Made by a program: the position numbers and the translations under genes | Notes under the pieces: generated by a model | What the model saw: the letters and a program-made list of their open reading frames with translations, nothing else | The model's database searches: none | What the model was told of the DNA's origin: nothing | Assembly: GCA_018136815.1 (NCBI GenBank) | Contig: CM030937.1 | Span: 2,903,820-2,967,819, forward strand | Reading direction: 5' to 3' | From: Isochrysis galbana | Lineage: Eukaryota; Haptophyta; Isochrysidales; Isochrysidaceae | DNA length: 64,000 nucleotides | Part shown: piece after piece, positions 21,806 to 34,107 of the stretch | How positions within the stretch are numbered: position 1 is the first letter of the stretch | Layout of the letters: every line of letters begins with the position of its first letter

Positions 21806-23164
21806 CTAGTCATAACCATAGGAGTAGTTATAACCGTAAGAGTTATCGAGAGGCTCGGTGGCATTTAAGTAGTATTCTTGGCAAACCTCGTGGATTGGGT
21901 ACAAGGCCACATCGAGGATTCGCGAAACACCAGCATAGTCGGCTAGTCGAGGATCGTTAGGACATATTTTGTCATACATTAGATGGACAAGTATGATGAT
22001 TCCAATGAGGTACATGGCAAGTATGACCAAGAGCGTCATATTTTGGATGGCTTCAATGACCCACATGAAGATTTTGATCGGTTTGCAAATGGCTTGCAGT
22101 TGATCATCCTCGAACATGGACTTGCTCTTGAAGTGAAACCATTTGAGGTGATAAGTGGCATGGTCTTTACACGAACGGAAGTACCTGCAACTTGTCGGGG
22201 AGTGCTCATTCCCCAGCTTACCGAGGAGACGTTGAGTGGCAAATCCTCGGACACTGATAAGGTTCGCCTGATACTCGGCCCCGGCTTTGACAAGTTCCAT
22301 TTCAGCTTTGGTCTTTTTGCCACTAAGCAGTTTCCTCATTGCTGTATGTGATGCCGTCATGTATGCAAGTACCATGCTTTCATCAACCAACACTGCGTTA
22401 TTGAGAAATTGCGATGCTTGCGAAACATCCTTGCCTGCTGCCTCAGTGAAACGAATCAACGAGAGTAAGCCGTTGACCTCAAGTTCTCGTACCTTATAAA
22501 GTTTCATGAAAATGGTGTACGAGAACATCCCACAACTGAAAAGCTCATTGGCCAAAAGGAGCTGTGATGTCGGAAAGCCCTCCAGCGAGTGTGCCCAGAT
22601 AGTGAAAAGCCCGACGGATACAGGGAAACCCACGCATGCGTGGACTGTCGCTGAGAAACACGCTTTTTTCAAATCGTCGCGGTTGCGGAAATCAATCAAG
22701 AAGCCCTCTTTCAAGAACGAGAAGGATATCCAACGCTCGATGAGGTGATCAACCTGTGACATGGCGAGCACGTGGAGAGAGTAGTAGGCCAAGACGCCCA
22801 TGATGAAGGCAAGAACGATTACCAACAATGGCATTTCGCCGATGAGTTCGCCTTCCCAGTGCCTGTGGACGTAGAGCCTGAACAGGCGCCAAACCACACT
22901 GAGGAGAAGAAGCGAAAGACCTAAACCAGAGAAGAACACTGCCAGGTAGGAAAAGACGCCGTTGATCACCACAAGACGTTTTGGTTTTGGAAAACCTTTC
23001 ATGTCGAGTTGATGTTCACTGAAATAACTTTGCCTCCTTTCGTTCTCATCAATAGCAGCCTTTGATATCTTCAACTCAGGTTTGGTGTCTGCGTCTGTGT
23101 CAGGATTTGTGTTTGGGTTTGGGTCGACGACTTCAACATGAACAGCTTCCATGTTCGCAGTCAT
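21806..23164 (-). CDS. Multipass membrane protein of unknown family
   Basis: Intronless frame of 452 residues from MTANMEAVHVEV. A short acidic N-tail precedes about five hydrophobic spans: near 67-95, 105-130, 165-190, 197-215 and 370-397. Between spans four and five lies a long soluble, helical region (about 220-365) with FLNNAVLVDESMV and several Lys/Arg patches. The C-terminus ends in a Tyr-rich tail (NSYGYNYSYGYD). No signal peptide is evident and no family is recognised. Codon composition is less GC-rich than in neighbouring genes. Confidence 0.72.
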   Translation of the reverse strand: MTANMEAVHVEVVDPNPNTNPDTDADTKPELKISKAAIDENERRQSYFSEHQLDMKGFPKPKRLVVINGVFSYLAVFFSGLGLSLLLLSVVWRLFRLYVHRHWEGELIGEMPLLVIVLAFIMGVLAYYSLHVLAMSQVDHLIERWISFSFLKEGFLIDFRNRDDLKKACFSATVHACVGFPVSVGLFTIWAHSLEGFPTSQLLLANELFSCGMFSYTIFMKLYKVRELEVNGLLSLIRFTEAAGKDVSQASQFLNNAVLVDESMVLAYMTASHTAMRKLLSGKKTKAEMELVKAGAEYQANLISVRGFATQRLLGKLGNEHSPTSCRYFRSCKDHATYHLKWFHFKSKSMFEDDQLQAICKPIKIFMWVIEAIQNMTLLVILAMYLIGIIILVHLMYDKICPNDPRLADYAGVSRILDVALYPIHEVCQEYYLNATEPLDNSYGYNYSYGYD

Positions 23165-24180
23165 CGTCGCGCTTGAGGGCGTGTCAAACTTGAAAACCTG
23201 TCAGACGGGGAAATACTGAATATTACTGCTCATTGGCTGCGGCGAAGGTTGCTGCAACGAGGGCAGAGGTCAGGACGACATTCAGGCTATAGTGGGGGCA
23301 GTCGAGTGCGGTTGAGGGGTGGTTGCCATGATGGCGGGCAGGGGAGGAGGAGTGTGAGGGCTAGTTGGGCTTGTCACAGATGAGGGGGCGTTGTTTGCAT
23401 TCGAAGTCGGCACCGTCGGTCTGCCTGCCTCATCGCACCTCTGAGTGCCTCTGCTTCTATGCGTGACAGGGGGAGGCGGGGCGCAGCTGCTGGGAATCTG
23501 CCACGGGCGAGCCTAGAGTTCTAGTCAACTCTCTGACGCCAGTCTCCACACGCGCGGAGGGGAAACGGCTGCACGCCCCAGCAGCGACCCACGGTCTCCC
23601 CCCCCCCCCCCCCGCCTCTGTGCCCATTGCTGCGCTGCGCGCGCCGCCCCGCTCCCCCCCGCCCCTCGCGTACAAGTTGGGACACGTCAGATTCCCGCTC
23701 TCACCTGTTCGGGACTTGAGCGCGCCCTGGTTGAAGAGGGAGTGCGCGCACGCCTTGGCCTCGCAGTCCCTTTGCCGCGTCTCCTTGAAAAGAATCTGGT
23801 GATTCTCGTAGTCGAGAACGCCGCCGCGAGGGGGGGCACCTTTTCGAGTGCGACGTCTGTCGGTCTAGGTCCGTTAGAAATTGCAGTCTTATAGAGCATC
23901 TTGTTGGCTAGCACTCCTAGCCACATACATCGGACGAGCCATGCGCCAACCGCGCACACCCCCATCGCGGGGTAGGGGCTCCGTTGCCGTCGAAGGGCTA
24001 CGGTCCCGCAGCACTAAGATTATACTAACACAACAATAAAACTCTGACGCTCCCCCATCGCCAAAGGCGAAACCCTCGTCGGCGGTCACTCACTACTCTA
24101 AGGGGTTGGGAAGGGCACCTCTCAGCATGCATTTAGAATGGTCATTCCCATCTGAATAACCCCTTTACTCCACCTCCCAT
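23165..24180. other. Intergenic, no gene seen
   Basis: Includes a 16-base C run at about 23598 and short GC-rich frames without motifs. Part may be the 5' region of the membrane-protein gene. Confidence 0.4.
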
Positions 24181-24182
24181 GG

Positions 24183-25620
24183 GTGTCCAAGGATTCCCCT
24201 GTTTCACCTTCGAGTTGTTTTGTAGGGGTTTTCTTTTCCCGAGGGGTGACGTCATCCCTGCCCGTAACAATTGCGCACGTGACAGCGCATGACACCGAGA
24301 GCATCGTCGAGACGGAGCCCTCGCTCTATCCGCGCCACTGTCTCTACGTTCGAGATTTAATGATTTGTCGCTCCGGCGTCTCTGATAACCGCGACGGCGT
24401 AGTCCTAGCCGACTCCGCCCTCACCGTCAATAGCACCCTCGCCGGTACAGGAGCGGGCCCGTCAGTTGTCACCACCGCCCTGCTAGCCAACCTCCCGAAT
24501 GACGCGTGCGTCGACCGACTAACGGGCGCCGCCGTGTCGCCTCTCCATGGACCGGACGGCCTACCTCTCATTACACGAGGCAAGGCTCGAATCATCTTTT
24601 CCGTAGGCGGCCGCCCCTTTCGCCACGTCTTCACCGTCATCGAGGGTAATCCGATGCTTCTCTTGGGCAACGATTTCTTGGCTTCACACGCCGCCTCGAT
24701 TCAACTCGCCGCAGATAGCGCGGAGGGCTCGATTACCCTAGACGCTCCGTCGTCGGCGGCACGCGCTACAAAAGTCAACGACCCCACTGACTTCACACCA
24801 CCCACGTTCCGAGTATCGACGTCTCCGATAACCGCGTACTCCGCGAAAGGGACCTGTGCCCTGGTCAGCACCTCGTCCACGAACCCGATCACCACCGACT
24901 TCTTCAGGAGCGCCGCCGCCCACGAAACCGGCGCCAGCCTAGCCCCCGAGCCGCTCTTCAACACCGCCGACGAATTCGCCGCCAAAGCGCCGGCGTCATG
25001 TGGCTCCGAGTACCTCCTATACACCCAGGACGCGGTCACGATTCCGGCGTTGCACCAGGCGACGTTTCATGTTCGCGTCCCCCTAGCCCTACGAGAACAC
25101 GAGGGCTATGCAATGCTAGTGGACCGTCTCCCCGTCCGCGATGCCTTAGAGAACCCACCACTCGTTCGCCCTCAAGTGGAGTTTCCGCGCGAGGACCACA
25201 CGGTGGCGGTTACGGTGATTAACTTCGAGCACAAGGCCCTCCACATCCCATCCTTCCATCCAGTAGCCTCCCTCCAAGTTCGATTCCAAATACACTCCGG
25301 AACCGGCCGGAGCGAAGGAGGCGACGAGTCACCGGACATGATTGAGTCACTCACTAACTCTCAACGAGAACTTCTCGAGTCCGTCAAGATCGATCCGGAA
25401 GGCCACCTCTCGAAATCCCAACGTGACCGTATTCGACAAATGCTGACCCGCCGTATTGGCGCCTTCGCCGTGGATCCAACCAATCCGAATCACACTCACG
25501 TCATGGAGGTGGAGTTGCCCCTCAACCCTGGAGTACAATCGCCCCCTTCCGCAGCTCTCCTCCCTCCCCTCCCTCCGTTCCCTGATTTTCCCGGGCCAGG
25601 CCGGGAAAAATACGTCAATG
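24183..25620 (+). mobile_element. Ty3/gypsy-like pol fragment, fossil
   Basis: A stretch of reading frame resembles the protease and protease-to-reverse-transcriptase linker of Ty3/gypsy elements: a retropepsin-type flap region and a LLLGNDFLASH segment, then the typical pre-RT region (LTNSQRELLESVKI, IGAFAVDPTNPN, THVMEVELPL). The polymerase and integrase parts do not follow, because low-complexity DNA begins near 25540. No flanking LTRs were found. Broken and partial; age unclear. Confidence 0.7.
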
Positions 25621-25639
25621 TGAGGGAGAATTGGGTCAG

Positions 25640-26290
25640 TGTTGGGATCTCACCCCCTCGGCAGTTTCTTCCCCCCCTCCTCTGCTCCCCTTCCCCCCTT
25701 CCTCTCCTCCCCTTCCCCCCCCTCCGCTCCTCCCCTTCCCCTCCGCTGTTCCCCCCCCCTCCGCGCGCCGAGACGGCGGCCCTTCCCCCCCTCCGCAGAT
25801 TTCCTTCCCCCCCTCCGCCGTTCCCCCCCCTCCGCGCGCAGAGACGGCGGCTCTCTTCCGCGTCCGCGCGTTGAGACGCCGTCTTCTCTTCCCTCAACCT
25901 CCCGCGCGAACGTCCCCCAGCGCGTCCCTCAGCGTTCCCCAGCGTCCCTCAGCGTCTCCCAGCATCTCTCAGCGCCCCCCCCGTGTCCTTCAGCGGTGTC
26001 CCGCAGCGCGTCCTGCAGCGTCCTTCAGTGTCCTTCTGCGTCCTTCTGCGTCCTTCAGCGCTGTCCCGCAGCGCGTCCTTCCCGTCCCCCCCGCGCGAGG
26101 TTCTCTTCTCCCCCGCGCGCGGTTCGTTTCCTCCGGCCGTCGTTGTTCCCCCCCTCGCTTCGATTCCTCTCGCGGTTCCTTCGATGATTGCCTCCATCTC
26201 GTCCGTTCTTCTTCGCGATCCTCGCGGAGGGGGCACCGACGTTTAATGTTAGTTTCGTCGCGGTTTCGATGAAAGAAAGGAAGAACGAAT
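25640..26290. repeat. Pyrimidine-rich minisatellite
   Basis: CT-rich sequence with CTCCCCTTCCCCC units to about 25840, then repeated CTCAGCGTCCC/CTTCAGCGT units at about 25910-26075. The apparent open frames are compositional artefacts. Confidence 0.7.
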
Positions 26291-26830
26291 GGCACGCGCC
26301 TCGCGTCTCGCGTCTTGTTTCGTCGCCCCTTGCTCGTCGCTTGTCTAGAAGGTCTCTCCGCACATCGCCTTCTCCCCCCGCGCGAGTTTGGATCTCTCCT
26401 CGACCCTCCGCGTTGGCTTCAGCGGACGAGTTCCACTTTAACGATAGTTCGAACCCTTCGGTGGCGTAGTTATGCGCTCTCTTTCCGTATATCTTCGCGC
26501 ATGACGAGCGATCGCGACTTCAGCCTTCGCCGCGCGGGGAGGGGTTTGTTTATCGTATGATTCCGGAGTGTTTACGTTAGTTTTCTGAGCCCAAGGACTT
26601 TGGTTTTTGGGTTTTTCGGGAGTGGTTTTTTAGCAACTTTGTCGAGTCCCACCGTGTTCCCAAGCGAGTCCCCCCGAGTTCCCGAGTCTATACCCCGAGT
26701 CAACGAGTCAATACAAGTCAAGCACGCGCCTGAGCCACCCCCAGTCGCCTGCCACCACCTCCCACAAGCCTCCTTCCGCACTTCCGCGCCCACCGTGCTC
26801 CGTGCGTGCGTCGTGCGTCGTGCGTCGATC
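26291..26830. other. Gene-free stretch with CGAGTC motifs
   Basis: No gene is recognised. Bases 26640-26725 carry several CGAGTC-type motifs like those at the start of repeat G, so this may be the diverged leader of a third G copy. Confidence 0.4.
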
Positions 26831-26833
26831 ACC

Positions 26834-27830
26834 ATGCCCGTAGTCACCCCCGAGGAAAGCTCCATGAGCTCCCCACAAGAACCGCGTTCCGCGCTAGCTG
26901 CCGGCGCGCCCTCGCAGGCAATCTCCAAGAGTGAGATCAGCCTTGCTCTGACACCCCAGCCCCTGCCCTTTGGCAGGGGCAGGGCACTCATCAAACTGGC
27001 CCAGACCCTTCGGGGGCGCGGCCCGCGAGCTGCACTCCCACGCCCGCGCTGGGCCTGCCCTCGAGCTGACTCCCCCTCTGTCCCTGGTCGCCAGGCATAC
27101 AGGAGACTTTGGGCGGCTCCCATGGCCAGCGAGGCAAGCGTGGGAGAGGCAGGGGGGGCCAGGGGCTGAGCCCCAGCCTCCTCTGCCCCCTGAGCTGCCC
27201 TTGCTGGCCCCCTGGGAGCCCCCAAAGGGCCCCTGAGAGCAGGCCAGGGCGCGCCGCATGGCGACGCGCCGCAGGGACGACGAAGGGAGAGAGTGGAGAG
27301 AGGAGAGAGGGAGAGGGGGGGGTTTGCACCCCCCCTGATGGAATGCAGTGAGAAATGGGCCCCGTTTGCGTTTGCAAACGGGTGAGGGGCGGCTGGCGAC
27401 AGGAGGGAGAAGAGAAGGGAGTGGCTCAATGGCGAGGAGAGTATCCCAGGTGGCGCAGGCTACTCGAGTCGCAGTCATTTATTTCTCGAGGACCGCTCAC
27501 GGCGCGAGCTGGTAAGGGCCGTTCTTCTTGGATTAGAGAGTTCCTCCCCCCCCCCCCCGGTGCTTTTTCCCGGAGAGTCGCCCGACGTAGGTCGGTCCGC
27601 CTCGATGGGTTTTCCCTCATTTTAACCTGTGGGGGGTTAAAATGGGAGCCGGGGGCCTGCGAGGGGGGAGATGTGGAGGGGTGCATAGGTGTATGTATCT
27701 GTGACAGCAACATGCGTCGAGGCGTACGGACGGGCAGGTGCGCTTAGGGTTGTCGTGTTAGTACCAGGGCTAGTGAGAGTAGTGGTACTAATGCTCAGTT
27801 ATATTATTATTATTATCCTCTTTTTCTGGT
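26834..27830 (+). mobile_element. HP-type element with G-like head and TTA tail
   Basis: A frame starting MPVVTPEESSMS and running through ALAAGAPS resembles the repeat G head. From about 26945 the sequence switches to the HP body seen at 59165-59440 (CAGCCCCTGCC...GGCAGGGGC), including the core module at 27110-27235. The 3' end from 27655 matches 8088-8235 (GGGCCTGCGAGGGGGGAG; GTTGTCGTGTTAGTACC; GGTACTAATGCTCAG) and ends in (TTA)n at about 27830. Head and body appear to come from different families, so this is a mosaic element. Confidence 0.6.
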
Positions 27831-27984
27831 GAGCGCCCCTGGTTCTGCTCATTAGAGGGGGGTCGTTTAACGTATGTTTCCGGCCTGTTACCGTGAATGT
27901 TTGAGTGCAGAGTGTTGATTTGTGTGGTTTTATCCACTGTATCGCCTGTTGGTGACCTGCAGCCCCCTGAGTAACCTCAAGCCC

Positions 27985-28262
27985 CGAGTCTTCCGAGTCA
28001 TCCTTTCGAGTCTACGAGTCCCTACGAGTCCCAAGTAAGCGGTATCTGCTCGCCGCGCCCTTTCTTACATCCTCCGTCCCTCCGATTCGCGTTCCGTGCC
28101 ACTCTCCCGTCCATTTCACATATGCCCGTCATTTGCCCTCCCCGTTCTCCCGATGAACCCGTTCCGGGCTCCCCGGACGAACCGTGCGTCGCGCTAGCCG
28201 CCGGTGCGCCCTCGCGACTCGTTTCCAAAGAGCACACGAGCTTCGCTCCGACAAGTGTCCTC
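27985..28262 (+). repeat. Repeat G, copy 2
   Basis: Near-identical to 20990-21275. It ends about 240 bp before the start codon of the NMA111-like gene, so it may influence that gene's 5' region. Confidence 0.7.
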
Positions 28263-28505
28263 TTGCCCTGCGTCGCGCTATTTTTAATATTGTAGTACTT
28301 CCACCGCCCGTCCCGCGCCCTCCGCCCCCCGCCCCGCGCTGCGAGCGAGCGGTGTTCGCCGACGGGGGCGCGCGAGGGAGAGCGGCGGGGAAGGGGGGGG
28401 GGGGGGGGGAGAGGAAGGGGGGAGGTGCTGCCGCCGCGGCAGGAGCGGCTCGGCACCGGAGAGGGCGCGCGCGAGGAAGCGGGAAGGAAGCGACCCAGGG
28501 CCGAG

Positions 28506-31500
28506 ATGCAGCAGCTCCCACCACTTACGCCGCCTGTCATCGCGGGCTCTGCTGCTCTTGCTGCCCTCGTCGCTTGGGGAGTACGAAGGAGGTATGAAGC
28601 GGACTGGGAGCGCTCGCTCGAGAAGGTGTCGCACGGCGTGGTGGTACTGCGCGTCTCGTCGGTGCTCGCCTTTGACATGAATGATCGCGGCTTCTCCGTC
28701 GCCACCGGCTTCATTGTCGATCGCACGCTCGGTATCATCATGACCAACCGGCACGTCGTCACAACCGGACCGGTCACTGCCGACGCGGTGCTCTTCAACA
28801 AGGAAGAAGTGGAGCTCACGCCGCTCTACGCGGACCCGGAGCATGATTTCGGCTTCTTCTTGTATAACCCTGCCGACGTCAAATTTCTTCGCCTACATCA
28901 GATCCCCCTTGCCCCATCAGCAGCGCGTGTCGGTCTGGAGGTCCGGGTCGTGGGCAACGATGCCGGTGAAAAGATTTCTATCCTCTCTGGCACGATCGCA
29001 CGGCTTGACCGGGCCGCGCCATCCTATGGGCCCCACACGTATAATGACTTCAATACCTTTTATTACAGCTGCGCCTCCAACACCTCTGGCGGGTCATCCG
29101 GTTCGCCTGTGATCAACTCCACCGGGCAGGCGGTCGCCCTGAATGCAGGAACTTCAACAAAGTCTGCCTCTTCATATTACCTGCCTTTAGATCGGCCCGT
29201 CCGCGCCCTGCGCCTCTTGCAAAAGGCTCTCCGCGCAGGGATCCGTCCAGGTCGTTCTACGGTGCCGCGTGGTACCATCGGCACGGTGCTAGTCCATCGC
29301 GCTTTTGGCGAGCTAGGCCGGCTTGGGTTGAGACGTGAGACGGAGGCTGCTGTTCGGCGTGCGCTGCCTCGCGAGACGGGCATGCTTGTGATTGATCAGG
29401 TTGTGCCTGGGGGTCCTGCACATGGAAAGCTTGAGCCTGGAGACGTCCTCGTCGCTATCCTTGCCGCCACCGATGAGCAAGCTGCTGCCGCCCTTGCCTC
29501 GTCGGAAGATTCAGCACCCTCAAATAAATCTCTTGATGGAGCTACTAAGGCTCCTCATACAACACGAAAGCAGCATGCTGTATCGCCGAAGCACTGGTGC
29601 ACGACGTTCATCCAAGTCGATGAACTTCTTGACGAGCGGCCTGGCCGCTGGGTTTGCGTGAAAATTCAGCGCGGGGGTGTGGATATCAGCGTTCATCTAC
29701 GTGTGGCCGACCTGCATGCGTTCCACGCATCGGCCGTCCTTGAGGTTGGTGGTTGCACGTTGCACCCGCTCAGCTACCAGCAGGCGCGCAACTGGAACAT
29801 CGCACCTGGTGGCGTGATCGTCGCGTTTTCAGGCTACATGCTATCCAACGCCAACGTTCCTTCTCGCGCAGTTCTTACGGAGCTGAATACTGGTACGACG
29901 CGCTCGCACGACTCATAGTGATGATTGTGGGAGCAAAGTCCAAGTCGGGTGTGTGCGCTGTATGTCCTACCTACCCTGTTGCCCTCGACTAAGTCGTTCC
30001 ACCTCCCCTGTTCGCGCACAGTCAAGACACCTGACCTGGACACCTTCACACGTGTTCTCCTGACTCTTCCCGATGGGGCGCGGGTCCCAATCCGCTACAT
30101 CCTACCATATGCCCAGCACGTGGAACGGGTCGCTGTGATCACCATTGAACGCACGTGGTTCGCGGGCGAACGTTATGAACTCGACGAGAGCACGGGGTGC
30201 TGGCGCTGCACTACACTTCCACCACCACCTTTGCCGCCGCCGCCGGTTCCGCAAGAAGTGAACTTCGCGGTTGCAGGCCCACATGCGGTTCGGGCTATAA
30301 CACCGTCCATTGTCCGTGTCTTCTTCGACATTCCATACCAGGTGCATCTGTGCTGTGCACGAGAGGTTGGGGGGCATCCGCTCCTACAGATCTGGAACTG
30401 TCCCACCTGACTGCCATCGCTGACGTCTGATCGCTCGCGGCACATGTTGCGCCGCCCCTCGACTCGCGTCCATGTATCATGCTTCCCTGACGCCACACTC
30501 GCGCGTGCACTGTGGACAGATTGATGGTGTAGCTGCTCTTCAGTATGCCGGCGCAGGTTTGGTGGTGGATGCTGCCAAAGGCTTGGTATTGGTCGATCGA
30601 AATACAGTCCCCGTCGCGTTGGGCAACGCTCGGATCGAATTCGCCTCTACTGTCGAGGTGCGCACATTGTGGTCGCAATAGCACTCAGAGTCCGAGGCAT
30701 TGCGTGGGCTCTCCGTGGCGATTTTGTGCAACTCACGCACGGCCCCCTCTTCACGCTTTACTCTTCAGGTACCGGCAGATGTCTTCTTCCTTCATCCAAC
30801 GCACAACGTCGCGCTGGTGAAGTACAACCCAGCACACCTGATGGGCGCATCGGTCTCTACAGCCAAGCTGAGCGATCATCCACTACGAGTTGGGGATGAG
30901 TGCATGTTTGTTGGTCTCAGCAAGCTCGACGCAGCATTGCCTCTCTTCCAGGCATGCGCCGTTCGTGAGACTTGCATCATGGAGGTGAGCAAGGAATAAT
31001 CCACATCCCGCATTATGCTTGGCGTTCAAGGACGCCTTGGGTTCGTGCTCTACTGGATTGTCGTGTGATGCCCTATGAGACCTCTGACACGCTGCGGAGC
31101 AGGTGGGTGTTGCATCTGTGCCGCGATTTCGCGCTGTCAACGAAGAAGTCGTGCGATTCGACCTTGGTCTCGCCCTGGAAGACACGATCGGAGGCGTCTT
31201 CGTCGATGCCGAGGGGAAGGTTCGCTCTTTTGCGCAGTTCCGCCTTTGATCGATTCGAGAGCGTTGCCATTAAGAAGCCCACCCCTCCTCTACTATGTTA
31301 TCTTATTTCCTCCCGGACCCCTTTGCTCAGGTCCAAGCCATATGGGCGGCATACTGTAACTGCTCCGCGGATGAGGACTTTTACGAACAGTTTGAAGGGA
31401 TGCCAGTTGGTCAACTCTTGCCCATCATCGCTGCTTGTAGTGTCCAGGTGGACTCAAACGCTCGTCAGGCTGACCTTGAGAAGAAGGCCAAGGCGGCGTT

Positions 31501-33553
31501 CAAATGTGACGCCAGCTCAAATGGCAAAGCGAAGCTTGGATCGGATCCCACTGTTAAGTTTGCACGGGCGGACGGCGCGGAGAAACGAGTTTCCCCTGCA
31601 CGTGCATCGTCGATTCCGCGGCTGCGCCCACGCACGGTCATCTCGCCTGCACACTCGCCGGTCAAGAAGGCCGAAAAGTTGCTTTCCAACAGTGCTAGGC
31701 TAGTTGAGACGAGCTCTCCGACGCAACTTCCAATAAGTCCACGCGCATATTCCGCCAAACACCCGGAGGTCGCTGGGCCAACCTTATCGCGGAGTGGGCA
31801 CGCGAGCTGCTCGGGCATTGCCGAAATGAATGTTCCTGAGGAGCACTTATCAACGGAATCCGGGCTCTCGTCGAACGTTGCGTACCGTGCAGGCGGCTCC
31901 TCCGCTCCGATGCATTCCCCGACCGCATTGAACAGTGGCATCTCGCCTCTCGCGTGCTCCCACGCGGCGCCCCCACTCCCCGGCCTCTACTTCCTTGACG
32001 CAGAATTGCGTCCGCTTTCCCTGAGTACTGCATGTGGCTCAACGGCTGGTGCAGGCCTGGGTCTGAGCCGTGAATGGGCCAACATCTTTGCCAAGTGTGA
32101 GGGCGAAAAGAGGCAGGTGAAGAAAACGCCTCTTTGATGCTCGATTTCGTGTCGGCATGCGTGAGATTTTGCGATGCCCCCGTCCACGGAGACAACGGCG
32201 CTCTTTGAATTCCGCCCCTCCAGGTCTTATCGGTGCTGCGAGTCGTCCCCAATTCGCCAGCGCATGGTCGATTGCACGAGGGAGACCTCTTGCTCTCGGT
32301 GAACGATACACCCGTCAACACATTCGCAGCGGTCGAGGCTGCCGTTTTACGCCAACCGCGAGTCAAGCTCATAGTCTTGCGTGATGCAGTAGAGGTGAGC
32401 ATGTGGCCACATGGGGAGGGAGGCTCGTGGGAGAATGGCTGTGGGGAGTCCCATGAGCTCGAGGGGTGAAGAAGGCTCCACGACAAAGAACAGCATGGTC
32501 GTTCGCACAGCTATGGTGCATTGCGATCGGCATTCGGTACGCATGGCCCCCGTGGCAGACTTGCGGGTAGTCTCACATGCACCTCCGCATTGGCCATTTG
32601 TTGAGCAGATGGTCATCGAAATCGCCACCAGTCAAATTCGATCCGAGAGCACCATGCACATTGCCGTGTGGTGAGATTGGATCCCTAGCCAGCCCTCTTG
32701 TCGCATCACTTGCATAACGTCGGGCGTTGGACGAGAGGAGCTTGCAAATCGCTCCATTTTCTCGATGGCTTGCTTGCACATTTCCTCCAAGCTTCAACTA
32801 CAAAGTGGGAAGGAAAGTCGGCCCCATAAGTAGATGGCCGTCGGGCGCCGTGGCCATATTTGAGCACCCCACACCTCTTCTTGGTTGCAGGTGCGGTCTC
32901 CTATTGCAGCATCCTTACCGCGATGTCCTTGAACGAGGGTTCGTTCCACCGGGCGGCGGTATTTACGTGTCCTTCTATCTCTTTGGCTCCCCTGCGCACA
33001 AGTACAAACTTGTACCGAAGCACTGGGTGAGTGACGCGAGAGCTACGTGGGGTCAGCAATGATTCTTGGCAGACTCTTTTTTTAGCCTGGTCTCAATCCA
33101 GCCGGGGATGACCTTTGCCTTCTCACGGGCTCGGCCACCACGCTAGCCCGAATACGTTCAGACTGCGACCCATTGCCTTCATCTTCCAACGATCACCCAA
33201 TGTAGGTTCTAGAGCTCAATGGAGAGCACGTGAATGGGCTCTCCACTTTTCTGGACGTTGCGCGCAAGCTGCCCCATGGTGCTAGCGTGCGTTTGAAGAC
33301 GTGCGACCTGAATGGAAAGGTACATCGGACCCCACCACGAGCCATAGGGGCACGCGTGGTATCGACGGTCGTCTTTGCGTTCAATTTCCATGAGTCTGCT
33401 CTAAGCACTCTCACACGCTGATCGCATTGCCCGTGGTTTCAGGTGGCCATGTACACAGTGAAGACCGACCACAACTATTGGCGTGGGTATGAGGTTTTCG
33501 CTAACGATGGCAAGTGGGTTCTACGAGGGCTGAACGAGCCGAGGCCGCAGTAG
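28506..33553 (+). CDS. NMA111: NMA111/DEG7-type HtrA serine protease
   Basis: Eleven exons, all GT-AG: 28506-29892, 30022-30341, 30520-30657, 30769-30984, 31103-31219, 31331-32116, 32224-32394, 32609-32670, 32891-33026, 33206-33319, 33443-33553; 1185 residues. An N-terminal hydrophobic segment (about 11-25) could anchor it. The trypsin-like domain keeps the catalytic triad: His83 (TNRHVV), Asp114 (HDFGFF), Ser198 (GGSSGSPV), plus [18 protein letters not shown] domains follow, then a second degenerate protease half ([28 protein letters not shown]) and further PDZ domains, ending [10 protein letters not shown], like the family's terminal HYW motif. The yeast relative is a nuclear pro-apoptotic protease; algal relatives act in protein quality control. 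Exon 6 adds an about 170-residue disordered insert absent from typical members. Start chosen as the first ATG before the conserved domain. Confidence 0.88.
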
Positions 33554-33800
33554 GCCTCACAAGAGCAATCGATGGCTGCTCGATGGAGCATGTGGAGTGA
33601 GATCGGAGATCCACGGGCTTGGGAAGGCCCACTTGGGCAATATTCACATGCTTGCATAGATAAACCAATGTGCTAAATAGAGCCAAATGCGCATGGTCGC
33701 GACCGACATAGCCTCCTTTGCCGGGAGATGTAGACCCCGGACGAGTGGCATCTTGGTGCGTGTGCCCGAACTACCGGTCCAACTGACTCTCTGAACTCAG

Positions 33801-33889
33801 AACTTTTTGAAGGCCACAACTATTGGGCACGGTTGTGGCGAGACAATAATGTAGTCCACATGTGTTGCATTACCGCACTGGATTGGTGA
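33801..33889 (+). pseudogene. Exon-like echo of the terminal NMA111 exon
   Basis: After a good acceptor (GAACTCAG), a frame reads LFEGHNYWARLWRDNNVV and stops at 33889. HNYW with a following Arg echoes the last true exon ([17 protein letters not shown]). It could be a duplicated terminal exon used alternatively, or a decaying duplicate. Evidence is short-range similarity only. Confidence 0.35.
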
Positions 33890-34107
33890 AGATAAATCCG
33901 GTGCTACTCGACGACGACGAATCTACTAGCCAGGACGATGGCTCACTCCTTGAGGTCGCGATTCAAAATCATTGATTCCCATTGTGTGCTTCACGTGATC
34001 CATTTTTGGATGTTTTGCGGCTGCATGATGCGCCTTGGATTTAGCTTGTGCCTCACGCGACTTCTCACAGCATCTCAGTTTTATCTCTCGTCCGTGCGCT
34101 AAGCAAG
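33890..34107. other. No clear gene
   Basis: A short acidic frame (VLLDDDESTSQDDGSLLEV) ends at about 33975; it could be a C-terminal tail of an alternative NMA111 transcript. Nothing else is recognised. Confidence 0.3.

Noticed and set aside
25496-26363. Pro/Arg-rich frames around 25.5-26.4 kb
   Set aside because: They follow minisatellite units in several frames equally, so they are low-complexity artefacts.
20990-28262. Repeat G copies as the LTRs of one 7-kb element enclosing the membrane-protein gene and the Ty3-like fragment
   Set aside because: A third, diverged G head lies inside, the repeats carry a coding frame start rather than LTR-type ends, and TG...CA termini are not evident.
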